Below, piece after piece: positions 1 to 10,922 of a stretch of DNA of 64,000 bases (positions are counted from its first letter, which is position 1; each line of letters opens with the position of its first letter). The notes under the pieces are model-generated. The model had not been told where the DNA came from, did not search any database, and was given only the letters and a program-made list of their open reading frames with translations. The position numbers were made by a program, and so were the translations under genes. The DNA is taken from assembly GCA_030522415.1 (NCBI GenBank), contig CM060121.1:2060976-2124975 (forward strand), read 5' to 3'. This DNA comes from Channallabes apus (taxonomy: Eukaryota > Chordata > Actinopteri > Siluriformes > Clariidae).

Positions 1-106
1 TGACTCTGTGTGATGTGTGTGTTAGCTGACGTCAGCCTTACACTCCACTCTCCTTCTGCACCGTTTGTCACAAGTAGTGTGTGATTTAGAGAACTCTTTC
101 TCACTC

Positions 107-111
<5 letters not shown>

Positions 112-152
<41 letters not shown>

Positions 153-178
153 AGTGTGTGTGTGAAAGAGAGTGTGTG
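112..178. repeat. (TG)n microsatellite
   Basis: Nearly pure TG dinucleotide run with two GA interruptions. It continues into shorter TG stretches near 313-334 and 362-374. Confidence 0.95.
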
Positions 179-435
179 TGTGTATGGACTCATCACTCAG
201 CATGCTTTACTGCAGGAACAGCAACACAGCGGTGATTTAAGAGCGACCTTCTGCTGAGGATTCAAATCCAGATTAGATAAAGATCCCTCGTTACCTGACG
301 AGGTGCGGTGGAGTGTGTGTGTCTGTGTGTGTGTGAGAGAGAGAGACAGACTGCTCATGGCTGTGTGTGTGTGTTTTAGTATATATATTAGTGTGTCTAA
401 AGTAGACACTGAGTCTCAGGCCTGAGTCTCAGTTC

Positions 436-474
<39 letters not shown>

Positions 475-493
475 AAAGAGAGAGAGAGAGAGA
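436..493. repeat. (TG)n followed by (GA)n microsatellite
   Basis: About 18 TG units followed directly by a GA run. This compound microsatellite leads into the AGAC-rich array that follows. Confidence 0.95.
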
Positions 494-850
494 GTAGCAG
501 GAAGAGGCAAAAACAGACAGAAACAATGAGTCACAGACAGACAGACAAACAGAAACAGTGAGTCACAGACAGACAGAAACAGTAAAACACAGAAAGACAG
601 AAACAATGGCTCACAGACAGACAGACAGACATTAACAGTGAGTCACAGACAGAAACAATGAGTGACAGACAGACAGAAACTGTGATTCACAGACAGACAG
701 ACACAGTAAAACACCGAAAGAGAGAAACAATGAGTCACAGACAGACAGAAACAGTAAAACACAGACATACAGACAGTAACAGTGAGTCACAAACAGAGAG
801 ATAGAAACAGTCAGACAGAACCAGAAAGAGACAAGGTTAGGAGGAAAAAG
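494..850. repeat. Degenerate AGAC-based minisatellite
   Basis: Repeated modules of the type GAGTCACAGACAGACAGAAA alternate with ACAGTAAAACACAGA-type modules. Unit length varies at about 28-45 bp, with (ACAG)n slippage inside units. The long open frames on the minus strand here are by-products of the repeat. Confidence 0.85.
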
Positions 851-986
851 AGTAATAGAGACAGAAACAGAGCGAGACCCAGACAGAGCCAGAAGAGGAA
901 GACAAAAAAGAGGGAGACAGAAAGAGAGAGGGAGAGAGTCGGACAGTTCCCAGTCTAATACTCCAGGATTAATCCATCTATATATA

Positions 987-2375
987 CAGGTCCTTGTCAA
1001 AAAATTAGCATATTGTGATAAAGTTCATTATTTTCTGTAATGGACTGATAAACATTAGACTTTCATATATTTTAGATTCATTACACACAAACTGAAGTAG
1101 TTCAAGCCTTTTATTGTTTTAATATTGATGATTGTGACATACAGCTCATGAAAACCCAAAATCCCTATCTCAAAAAATTAGCATATCATGAAAAGGTTCT
1201 TTAAACGAGCTATTAACCTAATCATCTCAACCAACTAATTAACTCTAAACACCTGCAAAAGATTCCTGAGGCTTTTAAAAACTCCCAGCCTGGTTCATTA
1301 CTCAAAACCGCAATCATGGGTAAGACTGCCGACCTGACTGCTGTCCAGAAGGCCATCATTGACACCCTCAAGCAAGAGGGTAAGACACAGAAAGACATTT
1401 CTGAACGAATAGGCTGTTCCCAGAGTGCTGTATCAAGGCACCTCAGTGGGAAGTCTGTGGGAAGGAAAAAGTGTGGCAGAAAACGCTGCACAACGAGAAG
1501 AGGTGACCGGGCCCTGAGGAAGATTGTGGAGAAGGACCGATTCCAGACCTTGGGGGACCTGCGGAAGCAGTGGACTGAGTCTGGAGTAGAAACGTCCAGA
1601 GCCACCGTGTACAGGCGTGTGCAGGAAATGGGCTACAGGTTGCAAATTTTGCATGTCATTCGGAAATCAAGGTGCCAGAGTCTGGAGGAAGACTGGGGAG
1701 AGGGAAATGCCAAATGCCTGAAGTCCAGTGTCAAGTACCCACAGTCAGTGATGGTCTGGGGTGCCATGTCAGCTGCTGGTGTTGGTCCACTGTGTTTTAT
1801 CAAGGGCAGGGTCAATGCAGCTAGCTATCAGGAGATTTTGGAGCACTTCATGCTTCCATCTGCTGAAAAGCTTTATGGAGATGAAGATTTCATTTTTCAG
1901 CACGACCTGGCACCTGCGCACAGTGCCAAAACCACTGGTAAATGGTTTACTGACCATGGTATTACTGTGCTCAATTGGCCTGCCAACTCTCCTGACCTGA
2001 ACCCCATAGAGAATCTGTGGGATATTGTGAAGAGAAAGTTGAGAGACACAAGACACAAGAATCTGCAAAAGGATTCCCGACCAAGTATTGAGTGCAGAAC
2101 TGAACATAATTATTTGAAGGTTGACTTTTTTTGTATTAAAAACACTTTTCTTTTATTGGTCCGATGAAATATGCTAATTTTTTGAGATAGGGATTTTGGG
2201 TTTTCATGAGCTGTATGCCACAATCATCAATATTAAAACAATAAAAGGCTTGAACTACTTCAGTTTGTGTGTAATGAATCTAAATATGTGAATATATGAA
2301 AGTCTAATGTTTATCAGTACATTACAGAAAATAATGAACTTTATCACAATATGCAAATTTTTTGAGAATGACCTG
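987..2375 (+). mobile_element. Complete Tc1/mariner-type transposon (inactivated)
   Basis: Both ends are intact. The left end begins CAGGTCCTTGTCAAAAAATT after a TA (985-986). The right end finishes GAATGACCTG before a TA (2376-2377). Terminal inverted repeats are about 200 bp and closely similar, with the outer motif repeated at the inner edge (near 1167-1187 and 2168-2185), as in IR/DR-type fish Tc1 elements. The body carries one transposase reading frame that is deleted and frameshifted, so the copy could move only if supplied with enzyme. The low divergence between the two long repeats suggests a relatively recent insertion. Confidence 0.93.
1316..2167 (+). pseudogene. Tc1-like transposase, internally deleted and frameshifted
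   Basis: This encodes a remnant of a DDE transposase that in intact fish relatives is about 340 residues and cuts and pastes the element at TA sites. The start is the ATG of MGKTADLTAVQK. An N-terminal paired-like helix-turn-helix region (residues about 1-110) is well preserved, including the QKDISERIGCSQSAVSRHL stretch. After residue about 115 a deletion removes the segment that normally holds the first catalytic Asp. The second catalytic Asp (FQHDLAPAHSA) and the Glu (SPDLNPIENLW) are present. The typical PTKY-stop C-terminus is visible in another frame at 2077-2091, so a second deletion or frameshift precedes it and the open frame runs into the inverted repeat. Not functional. Confidence 0.93.
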
Positions 2376-2526
2376 TATATTGGCCTTATTTTTCTTTGAT
2401 TAAAAAGGTTGCAAAGTGTTTTAGCTGGTGATCTCTCTCTCTCTCTATCTTTATCTGTTTGTCTCTCTTGCTACTCAGAGTTATATTATATTCAGAGGAT
2501 AAAGCTGGAAGCGACAGAAAGACACA

Positions 2527-2529
<3 letters not shown>

Positions 2530-2567
<38 letters not shown>
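2530..2567. repeat. (AC)n microsatellite
   Basis: Uninterrupted CA dinucleotide run; a second one lies at 2675-2717. Confidence 0.95.
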
Positions 2568-2571
<4 letters not shown>

Positions 2572-2674
2572 GTTAACGCCAGGTTAAATCAGTGCACAGT
2601 TGACACACTCTGTGCTGGAGAGCAGAACATCATTAATCCAACATGTCAGAGATCACAGACAATGATGCTTGCTG

Positions 2675-2716
<42 letters not shown>

Positions 2717-2717
2717 C
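2675..2717. repeat. (AC)n microsatellite
   Basis: CA dinucleotide run with one AA interruption at about 2701. Confidence 0.95.
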
Positions 2718-3044
2718 CCCTCTATCTTGTAAGCTGTTTGAGTTCCTGCCCTCTATTAACTTCTTTTCACAGTGGGATCGTACTCGGAGATGCCGTCGGT
2801 TCAGAAGATTTAAAATCACAGGATGGAAAAGTTAAATATACTGTAGTTCAGCTGATGTTGGGTTGCAACAAAAAGAATTGATCACACATGCAACCTGTGT
2901 TCAGCATGTAATAAAGCATCGTAGCAGGTCAGAAGATGTGTGGAGGTGGATTGCTGTGGTTTGTTGGTGGCCTGTGACTCTTTGTAATGGATTGTAGCAT
3001 TAAAAAAAAAAACTAAACCTTAAAGAAGCCTTCAGCTGTCTCTA

Positions 3045-3195
3045 CTGGGACAATCACCAAAACCTTTTATAAAGGGGACGGAACAAGTACCGGCTAAATC
3101 CCACCCTGTGCACTAGTGAGGGTGACGGACCTCGCTCAAAGAACTGGGGGCCTCCTGGTCAAAGGTCCAACGCCTTCACCCCCTACACCACTTCT
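3045..3195 (-). mobile_element. Possible tRNA-derived SINE fragment
   Basis: Read on the minus strand, this contains a tRNA-like head with an A-box-like GGTGTAGGGGGTGAAGGC, followed by TTGGACCTTTGACCAGGAG and a degenerate B-box-like region. The tail includes GTCACCCTCACTAGTGCAC. The arrangement matches the head of fish SINEs, but the copy is diverged and its ends are not clear. Confidence 0.45.
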
Positions 3196-4033
3196 GTACC
3201 CTTACTACTGAATAGTACACTCTAATAAAAATCAAATATATCTGAAATGCCACAGGTGCCATTAACTGTAATATATCACATGAGGAACAAGTCCTGATGG
3301 TCTTCTCATTCTCCTCTGGTCAATAAGAGACATGGCTACAAAGTGCTTGGCCCCCTTAATCGCTTTTTGTACTGTATGTTTGTTATTATAACAAATCTTC
3401 TCCACATGCTGAACTCGAAACATCTCGAGCAATTATTTTATTTCCTGCTGCCATATTTATGTATTTAATATTGCCCTGAAATGGCATTCTATCTTTTTTT
3501 TCATTACACAAAAGACATAAACGTCAGAGGTGAAATAATGTGTGTAGAGTGAGGAGCCATCGAGCAGAGCAGGACTTCATAAAGCCAAACTCCACAGCGA
3601 ATATCCAGCCGTGGCCGAGGGCGTAAACGGTGAGGAACTGCAGTAAAACACGCACACGTCTGATTTAATCATTGATGAAATGCCGATCAGTGCGCATAGA
3701 TTATGAGCAGAAGCGAGAGTCTGTCTCACGAGACCATGTGAGCGAACGGCGGTACTTTGGATCCAGTTCCGACAGACTCCGGGTCTCGAGCTTAAACTCA
3801 ATCGCTTCCCTCTGCACTCGCATTCTGAAATGAAAGGAACTATGAAAGTGGAAGATAAGTAGGTCGGCAACTTCTGCCGCTCATTCTGGGTTCTTTTCCC
3901 ACAAAAGACAGAAAGAGACAGAAAGAGAGAGGTTTATTAAATGTTAAAAGAACCAGAAGTTATTTATAAAATACTGATCATTTACTTCCCTAAGCACTAA
4001 AATTTAGCAGATTTATAAAGCTCGAGGCCCAGC

Positions 4034-4065
<32 letters not shown>
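4034..4065. repeat. (GT)n microsatellite
   Basis: GT dinucleotide run of about 16 units. Confidence 0.95.
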
Positions 4066-4067
<2 letters not shown>

Positions 4068-4439
4068 ATATAAGACTTAAAGCAGAAGCGGGACATGGAG
4101 ATCTGACCCATTTTGTGTTTCTCCTCCTTTAGGTGTGAATGAGACAGATGGCACACGCTACATTCTAACACGACCAAACCTTGTTTTTTTTTTTTCTCTG
4201 CTGAAAAAAATCTGACGTTTAATTAAAATAAAAAAAAAAAATCTGTGTCTATATATATGAGGTTCAAACATTTCAGCCTGAGTTTCTTTAGGGCGTGTCT
4301 TGCCGGTTACATGGATCCTAATCAGGATGCTCTGGAGACTAAACAACCTCTCGGTCTTTCTGAACAGCGCCTTGTGTAAAACGGTTCTATGGCAAAGATT
4401 TTTTTACCTTCATAATATTGTAAGTAAACGTTATGCTTG

Positions 4440-4722
4440 ATAGACAGGTGGTGTAGTGGTTAGCACTGTCGCTGTGCACCTCCAGGGTCTGGGTTCGATT
4501 CCCCGGCCAGGCTCGATTCCCGTCTCTGTGTGCATGGAGTTTGCATGTTCTCCCCGTGCTTGGTGGGTTTCCTCCGGGTACTCCGGTTTCCTCCCACAGT
4601 CCAAAGACATGCAGGTTAGGCTAATTTGAGTTCCCAAATGGCCCGCAGTGCGTGTGTGTGTGTGCCCTGTGATGGAGGTCCCTGTGACCCTGAATACAGG
4701 ATAAAGCAGTATAGAAGATGAC
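4440..4722 (+). mobile_element. HE1/DANA-like tRNA-derived SINE (copy 1)
   Basis: The head carries GTGGTGTAGTGGTTAGCAC (A box) and GGTTCGATTCC (B box). The body has the conserved block CTGTGTGCATGGAGTTTGCA followed by the CTCCGGTTTCCTCCCACAGT and AAAGACATGCAGGTTAGGC segments, a short TG run, and a tail ending GGATAAAGCAGTATAGAAGA. The middle of the 3' part is shortened compared with copies 3 and 4. RNA polymerase III promoter boxes are inferred from the tRNA resemblance. Confidence 0.9.
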
Positions 4723-4917
4723 ACACACCCTTTTTGAATGTCATACAGATGTGTTCTGTGACCGTTAGACCAGCGACTGCCTGCCAAGTGCCTCATTTCA
4801 AAACGTTAAATGGATATAGTCATGGTGTTATGACTTTATTCTCAAAATTGTACAGTCATGTTCTTAAAATCTGCCTTTTTTTATAGAATATTATTCCGTT
4901 TCTCTCAAAATATTACA

Positions 4918-5112
4918 ACCAAGATCTTCCTGAACAACCGCTCGGTCTTTCTAAACAATCCCACGTTTTTTTTCCTAACAACCACACGATCTCGTCAATC
5001 AACCCCGCAGTCCGGCTGAACAACCTGATAGACTTTCAGAACAACCACTTGGTCTTTCAGAAGAACCCCAAGGACTTTCAGAATAACTTCTCGATCTTTC
5101 TGAACAACCCCA
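4918..5112. repeat. Degenerate ~21-bp minisatellite
   Basis: Successive modules resemble GGTCTTTCTGAACAACCCC, with variants beginning GATC, GACT or CAGT and centred on TTTC(T/A)GAACAACC. About eight units are recognisable, and one stray unit lies near 4350-4372. Units are too diverged for a simple slippage array. Confidence 0.7.
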
Positions 5113-5242
5113 GGACACTGCGATCCTTATTCTCGAGATCTTGTTTTATATTTTTTAAACTGTGACCCAAAAAAGCTGTCATACGTTTCAGGATAGTTTT
5201 TCGTCAAGTCTTTATTTCCAGTGACAAGCCATTACTGAACTC

Positions 5243-5275
<33 letters not shown>
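5243..5275. repeat. (TG)n microsatellite
   Basis: TG run with one TT interruption. Confidence 0.9.
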
Positions 5276-5667
5276 TGGGGTTATGGCGGTTGTTGTCAGG
5301 TCGGCTCTCTCGGATCAGTCTCTGTGTCAGTGGATTCCCAGGAGCGCCGTTTGTCTGCTCGGCGATGACGAGGCCGGGCGACTCCACTGGAAGACGATCA
5401 GATTGAAACGGGAGACGCGACCGGGGAGACGTCAGGCTCCGAGATCCAGCGCGTGACCTGTTTAACCCGCTGCGGCTCGGTTTCTCCTGCGTTAAAGCTT
5501 TTCTGTGGCGATCGGACGCTTTTTCCTTCCGCGTCAAAAATAGTAAAAAAGCATAAATGATGTGTGACAGATTGATTTTTCATCCTGCAGCTGTTGCAGT
5601 ATTAATTATGTGGTTTCTCAGAGAAGTGGAAGTGATTTGATTAAATTTCATGGTGTGGAGCTGCAGG

Positions 5668-5670
<3 letters not shown>

Positions 5671-5716
<46 letters not shown>
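5671..5716. repeat. (AC)n microsatellite
   Basis: Pure CA run of about 23 units. Confidence 0.95.
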
Positions 5717-5720
<4 letters not shown>

Positions 5721-5989
5721 TCTTCTCTTCTACTTTTCTACACTGGAGATAAATGCAACATGAAAGTAATGAAATGTTATTTTTATGAGTTTGTGTTTAT
5801 GCGTTTATGCTTTGTTGTTTGCGTGCACGCGTCATTTCTCGTCGTTCGTAAGACCGGACGTACAGCACTAACGGGGCTCGACTGGACGGTTCACTGTGGA
5901 ATGACAGCGGCGCTAATGAGATTAGCGATCTGATGATGTAAACACAAAGGAGTGGAGGTTAGGAGCGTCCTCAGGCAGAGCTGGAACTG

Positions 5990-6900
5990 TACGGAACAAT
6001 GGTGGCGTAGGAGATGAAAGGATAACGAGACGGACGGGAGACGACAACAAGGATGAAGAGAGAGAGAGAGAGAGAGAGAGAGAAAACAACAGGAGCTGAG
6101 GGTGAGACAGGAAAAAGGTGAAATCGAAAGAGATGGAGAGACAGGAAGGCAAGAAACAAGGCGAAGCGAAGAGAGAGAACTTTAGAGTGTGAGAAGAAGT
6201 GATTGGAGAGAACAACCAAGGAGAAGGAAAGCAGGAGCCACGAATAAACCTAAAGATAAAGGATGGGGTAAGTAGAAAGAAGAAGTGATGATAGAGGATA
6301 GGGGATGATGATACAGGGAAGGACACCGATCGAAGGATGGATGAGAAAGAGACAGATGGATGGGGAGAAGAAGGGATAAAAAGAGAGCATGGGTCAGAAA
6401 GGGAGGGGTGAGAAAGAGAGAGGAATGGAGGGAATAACTTGCTGAAGGGGCAAATAGGAAGGGAGGGTGGAAAAGAAAAGGGTGAGAGAAAGAGGACAGA
6501 TGGAAGACCAAGATGGAAGAAAGGAACAAGGGATGACAAAGGCTGGGAAAGGAGTGTATAGACAGAAGAGAGGGATGCGAATGAAGAGAAAAATGATGAT
6601 CTTAATATTTTAGAGGGAGAGAAAGTGAGATAAAAGAAGAATACAGTATAACAGAGATGGAGGAATAAATAAGAAAAAATGGGTGGTAACAGCAAAGAAA
6701 GGACGGAGAAGACAAACGAATAGAGGAGAAGAAAAAGGGATGCGGACAGAGAAGAGGAATTGATAGGAAGGGATGGAGAAGAAAAACTAAAATAAAAGAC
6801 AATGAAGTGTGAAAGAGGGAGTTATATAGTGAATGTCTACAGGAGGGATAGAAGATAGAGTGGGAAGTCAAATAAAAACAATAGAAATGTTAGAAAATGA
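5990..6900. repeat. Polypurine-rich block (~0.9 kb)
   Basis: The plus strand is strongly enriched in G+A over about 900 bases. It is composed of irregular GGA, GAGA, GAAGA and GATGGA modules, with a pure (GA)n at 6058-6085. The long serine- and phenylalanine-rich open frames on the minus strand are a consequence of this composition and are not called as genes. Confidence 0.85.
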
Positions 6901-8208
6901 ACAAACAAAGCCAGTTCTAAAATAAAAACACTCAATGCTCTATAGGCCACGCCCACACGTCATACGCCACCAATCTGCCAATCGCTACAGGCAGGTGATG
7001 CTAGATTGGACATGTTGGACGGTGGACTCGGTTATCGTCGTTTCTGTCATTCGTGGCTCATAATAAGGAAAGAAAAAGTCAAATGTATATATATTTTTTC
7101 CAGCTGCTGATGAAAGTTGTTTCGCTGTTTGAGAGATTACCGAGTCGACGATTTAGCGTCTCTACTGAGAGAGACAGAGCGCAGAGTCAGGTTACTTCAT
7201 TACGTCCTGTTTCACTCTCCATCAGCTCATTAAATATTGACAGAAATCCGTCCTCGAGGGATCATAAACGTCTCTCACATTCGTGTTGTGACATGCTGAC
7301 TGACAGAGCTATTTGTCCAGGATTTATCTGGCATGATCTACATCCTCGCTGAGGTTTCATGCCGGATCAGAGGCTAATGGCTGGAGTGGAGAGAGACACA
7401 CACACACACACACACACATCAGTAGGACTAACGACTGAGAGGGCAGAGGTTAAGCGCTCCATGCTAAGGTGAATTGATTGACACCTAGCTTTACGGTTCA
7501 GCACTGAGTGTGTATTTGGTTGGATGGTGAAACCTGCAGTAAAATAAACATGACTTGTAGAGTGTAATTATTGTAGCGTAATCCTACACCTGGTGCTGAG
7601 ACGGTCCATGCAGTGAATCACATGATAATGCTGCTCCTGGCGCGGCTTCAGCTTTGTGTCCAGCGCCTGAGGTCTTTCTGTCTAATGGAACGGAGATAAA
7701 ACCTTACCAGAGGCACGCTTCCAAACATCCATCTGCTTCCAAACATCCACTGCTTCCAAACATCCACTGCTTCAGTGTCTCAAACGCTTTCTTCTGTCTC
7801 TGCCGGAAGACCATGTGACAATCCTGTGCCTTTAATTTTCTCAGCATTTAAGATGGAAATAATTGGAGAAAGAAACCATATAAAAGTTGGACACAATCAA
7901 GCAACAAAGCAGCGGATTCGCGGTCAGAACTGTGTAAAAAGTGCCGAACACATCCTACGTGATGTCATCAAGTGTGGTCCAGTGTGGGAGGACTTGTTGT
8001 CTCCATCTTGGCAGGATCTGAGTTTGCAAAAACCGTGGTTAATCCATAAATAAATCTATAATCATTTCAGTAGCTGGTTAGCTACAGTGACACATAGCAT
8101 ATAGGTTTGATACCTGCACTGCAGCTGTCACTCAAATTATTATTATTTTTTTGTAACAGGCTGTAAAGATGTTTAAGTTTTAACAGAATAAAATATCCCA
8201 ATTAACAT

Positions 8209-8760
8209 GGGGGTAGGGGTAGGGATAAGGGTAAGGGTAGGGGTAAGGGTAGGGGTAGGGTAGGGGTAGGGTAGGGGTAAGGTAGGGGTAAGGGTAGGGG
8301 TAGGGTAGGGGTAGGGTTAAGGGTAGGGGTAAGGGTAGTGGTAGGGTAGGGGTAAGGGTAGGGGTAGGGTAGGGGTAAGGTAGGGGTAAGGGTAGGGGTA
8401 AGGGTAGGGGTAGGGTAGGGGTAAGGGTAGTGGTAGGGTAGGGGTAAGGGTAGGGGTAGGGTAGGGGTAGGGTTAAGGGTAGGGGTAAGGGTAGGGGTAG
8501 GGGTAAGGGTAGGGGTAGGGTTAAGGGTAGGGTTAAGGGTAGGGGTAGGGATAAGGGTAGGGGTAGGGTTAAGGGTAGGGGTAGGGGTAAGGGTAGGGTT
8601 AAGGGTAGGGGTAGGGGTAAGGATAGGGGTAAGGGTAGGGGTAGGGTTAAGGGTAGGGTTAAGGGTAGGGGTAGGGTAGGGGTAGGGGTAGGGGTAGGGT
8701 TAAGGGTAGGGGTAGGGGTAGGGTTAAGGGTAGGGGTAAGGGTAGGGGTAGGGGTAAGGG
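8209..8760. repeat. G-rich (GGGGTA/AGGGTA) minisatellite
   Basis: About 550 bases built almost entirely from GGGGTA, AGGGTA, GGGTA and AGGGTTA units in higher-order combinations such as GTAGGGGTAAGGGTAGGGGT. It resembles but is not canonical TTAGGG. The array runs without a break into the 5' end of a tRNA-derived SINE. Confidence 0.95.
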
Positions 8761-8910
8761 TAGCTCAGTGGTTAAGGCATTAGACTAGTAGTTGGAAGGT
8801 CCCAGGTTCAAACCTCACCACCAGGCTCCACTTTCGGGCCCTTGAGCAAGGCCCTTCACTGCTCTAATGTGTGAAAATGTAAGTCACTCTGGATAAGGGT
8901 GTCTGTTAAA
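8757..8910 (+). mobile_element. tRNA-derived SINE, second family (copy A)
   Basis: The tRNA-like head begins GGTAGCTCAGTGGTTAAGGC (A box) and includes AGGTTCAAACC (B box). The body has GGGCCCTTGAGCAAGGCCCT and the tail reads TAAGTCACTCTGGATAAGGG. This is a common actinopterygian SINE type. A second, inverted copy lies at 10815-10922. Confidence 0.88.
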
Positions 8911-9639
8911 GAGGAACTGGTTTATCTTTCACATCAGCTTTAGGAGGCCGGGCACAACACAATGACCACCCTGAGAACGGTTTAAGTTCTTAAAGTCTTA
9001 GATTTTAGACGCATGACCTTCAAGTTTTTATTTTATTTTATTTATTAATTTCTTTTATTTTAGCTACACTCGCATTTAAAAAAAATATTTCATGCAAAAT
9101 GAATTTAGTGTTTATGAAAAGACTTTTAATGAATAAAAATTTCTTAGAGGATTTTTTTTCAAGACAAAATACCTAAATGTAATTGTTCGTTACAGTTAAA
9201 TGGTTCTCTGAAAGAATTGTTTTTTGTTCAGATGAAGGAGTACATTTCCACGCTGAACATGTGGCTACAAATCAGTTTCAGCTCTGATTATTTTCGTCCT
9301 GGAAAGCCAGCGTGAAACTCTTTGCTACAGTAAGCGTGTGCTAACTGCTCTGACGTCTTCCTGAATCCTGCATCTGCTTTAGCTGTGTTCTTTCTCTTTT
9401 TAATCATCGTGATGTCGTTACATTTCAGCCTTTATTTAATCATGACGTCTCCTGAGCTCGGGGAGGTGGACAGGGATTCGAGAAAATGAGGACAGGAAAC
9501 CGAAAACGGAGAGGGAAGGAGAAACTGAGAAAAACTTAGAGCATGTGTGTGTGTGTGTGTGTTTGTGTTAATATGAGTGAAGAAGGTATAATTGGTATGG
9601 AAGGAGCAATCAGTAGGACAATCACCAGCTAACTGCCCT

Positions 9640-10160
9640 CATTTAACAAATCTTTTACTTTCTTTCTTTACGCCTTTCTGTCTACTTGTCTTTGTTTATT
9701 ACATTTATTTATTTATTTATAACTACCCTCTCATGACAAGCCTCTTTCTTTCTTTCTAACTACTGTTCCTTATTTAACTGAATTTATTTTTCGTTCTTTT
9801 TGTCTGTCATTCTGTATTTTTCTGGTGCCCCTCTCTCTCTCTCTCTCTCTCTCTCGCTCCCTTTCTAACTACCTGTATTTAACTAGCCAATTTCTTTCCT
9901 TCCCTCTTTCTTTCATGTTTTTTGTGTCTTTTTTATTTTTCTATTTATTTTCTTTATCTATCACTTTTTGTCTTTTTTCTTTCTTCCTTCCTTTTTATCA
10001 GTCATTCTGTCTTTTTTCTATCTGGCTTACCTTTTTCTTTCTCTATTTCTTTTCTTTATGTATCACTTTTTGTCTGTCATTCTGTCTTTTTTCTGTCTTT
10101 CATTTTTCCCCTTCTGTATGCCATTCTCTCTTTCTTTCTGTCTCTTTTTTCTACCCCACC
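9640..10160. repeat. Pyrimidine-rich (TTTC/TTTCTT) block
   Basis: The plus strand is rich in C+T over about 500 bases, with irregular TTTCTTTC, CTTCCTTC and a (CT)n run at 9834-9856. The open frames rich in Phe, Leu and Ser here are compositional. Confidence 0.8.
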
Positions 10161-10163
<3 letters not shown>

Positions 10164-10200
<37 letters not shown>

Positions 10201-10262
10201 ACACACATATTATATATATATGCACACACAAACACCAACACACACACACACACACACACACA
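10164..10262. repeat. Compound (AC)n microsatellite
   Basis: Two CA runs flank a short TATATA core at about 10208-10220. Another interrupted CA run lies at 10483-10520. Confidence 0.93.
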
Positions 10263-10814
10263 CCTGCTATCACAACCACATTACGAGCTGGTTCTCTGTA
10301 TATTATTCTAGGCCCAGCTGAGTGAAGGCTCAGTAACCGACAGTGTTGTGATATTATTGTGTAAACCTGAGACATATTTAATGGTTAAAGGACAGATGCT
10401 GTTAAGTTTTAAACCAGAACATAAGGTTTAAGTGGCTTTAGTTCAGGAAAGTTCTCGTCGCTTCAAGGCATGACCTTATACACGCACACGCACACACACA
10501 CATACACACACACACATACACAAACTCACAGTCACACAACTGCTAACACTTCCCACACAGAACGCTTACTCGAGGCCGTCTGAAAGTCTGCCAGCCTCCA
10601 TCGATGGCCTTTTCTCAGCGCTCTGCTATTAAATCTCTTTCTCTCTCTCACTTACACACAATTGAATAATTTTTTTATTATAATTTAATAAAGATTTTTA
10701 CTTGTATTATACTGTACACTTTGTTAAACATGTGATTATTCCTTGTCACAACACTAGTTTATCATTAATTAATACGTTTTTAATTATGCATTTACATTTA
10801 TATTTATTATATTA

Positions 10815-10922
10815 GTTATTCAGAACGACTTACATTTTTCATCTCATCTGAGCAGTTGAGGGTTAAGGGCTTTGTTCAAACGCCCAACAGGCGTAACTTG
10901 GTAGTCATGGGGTTTGAATCAC
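10815..10922 (-). mobile_element. tRNA-derived SINE, second family (copy B, partial)
   Basis: On the minus strand the order is GATTCAAACC (B box), a diverged GGGCTTTGTTCAAA-type segment, and a tail complementary to CAGAACGACTTACATTTTTC. The A box is missing and the copy is more diverged than copy A. Confidence 0.75.

Noticed and set aside
4440..4515. A tRNA gene suggested by A and B boxes
   Set aside because: The boxes belong to the head of a SINE that recurs six times in the window; no complete cloverleaf is supported. The same applies to 8757-8830.
5922..6871. Long Ser/Phe/Leu-rich minus-strand open frames (up to 257 codons)
   Set aside because: They arise from the purine-rich block, have no domains, and overlap in several frames at once, as compositional artefacts do.
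8209..8760. Interstitial telomere from a chromosome fusion
   Set aside because: Units are mainly GGGGTA and AGGGTA rather than TTAGGG, and the array merges into a SINE that explains its origin better.
9825..10325. Three overlapping plus-strand frames of more than 110 codons
   Set aside because: Products of TTTC and CA repeats, not genes.
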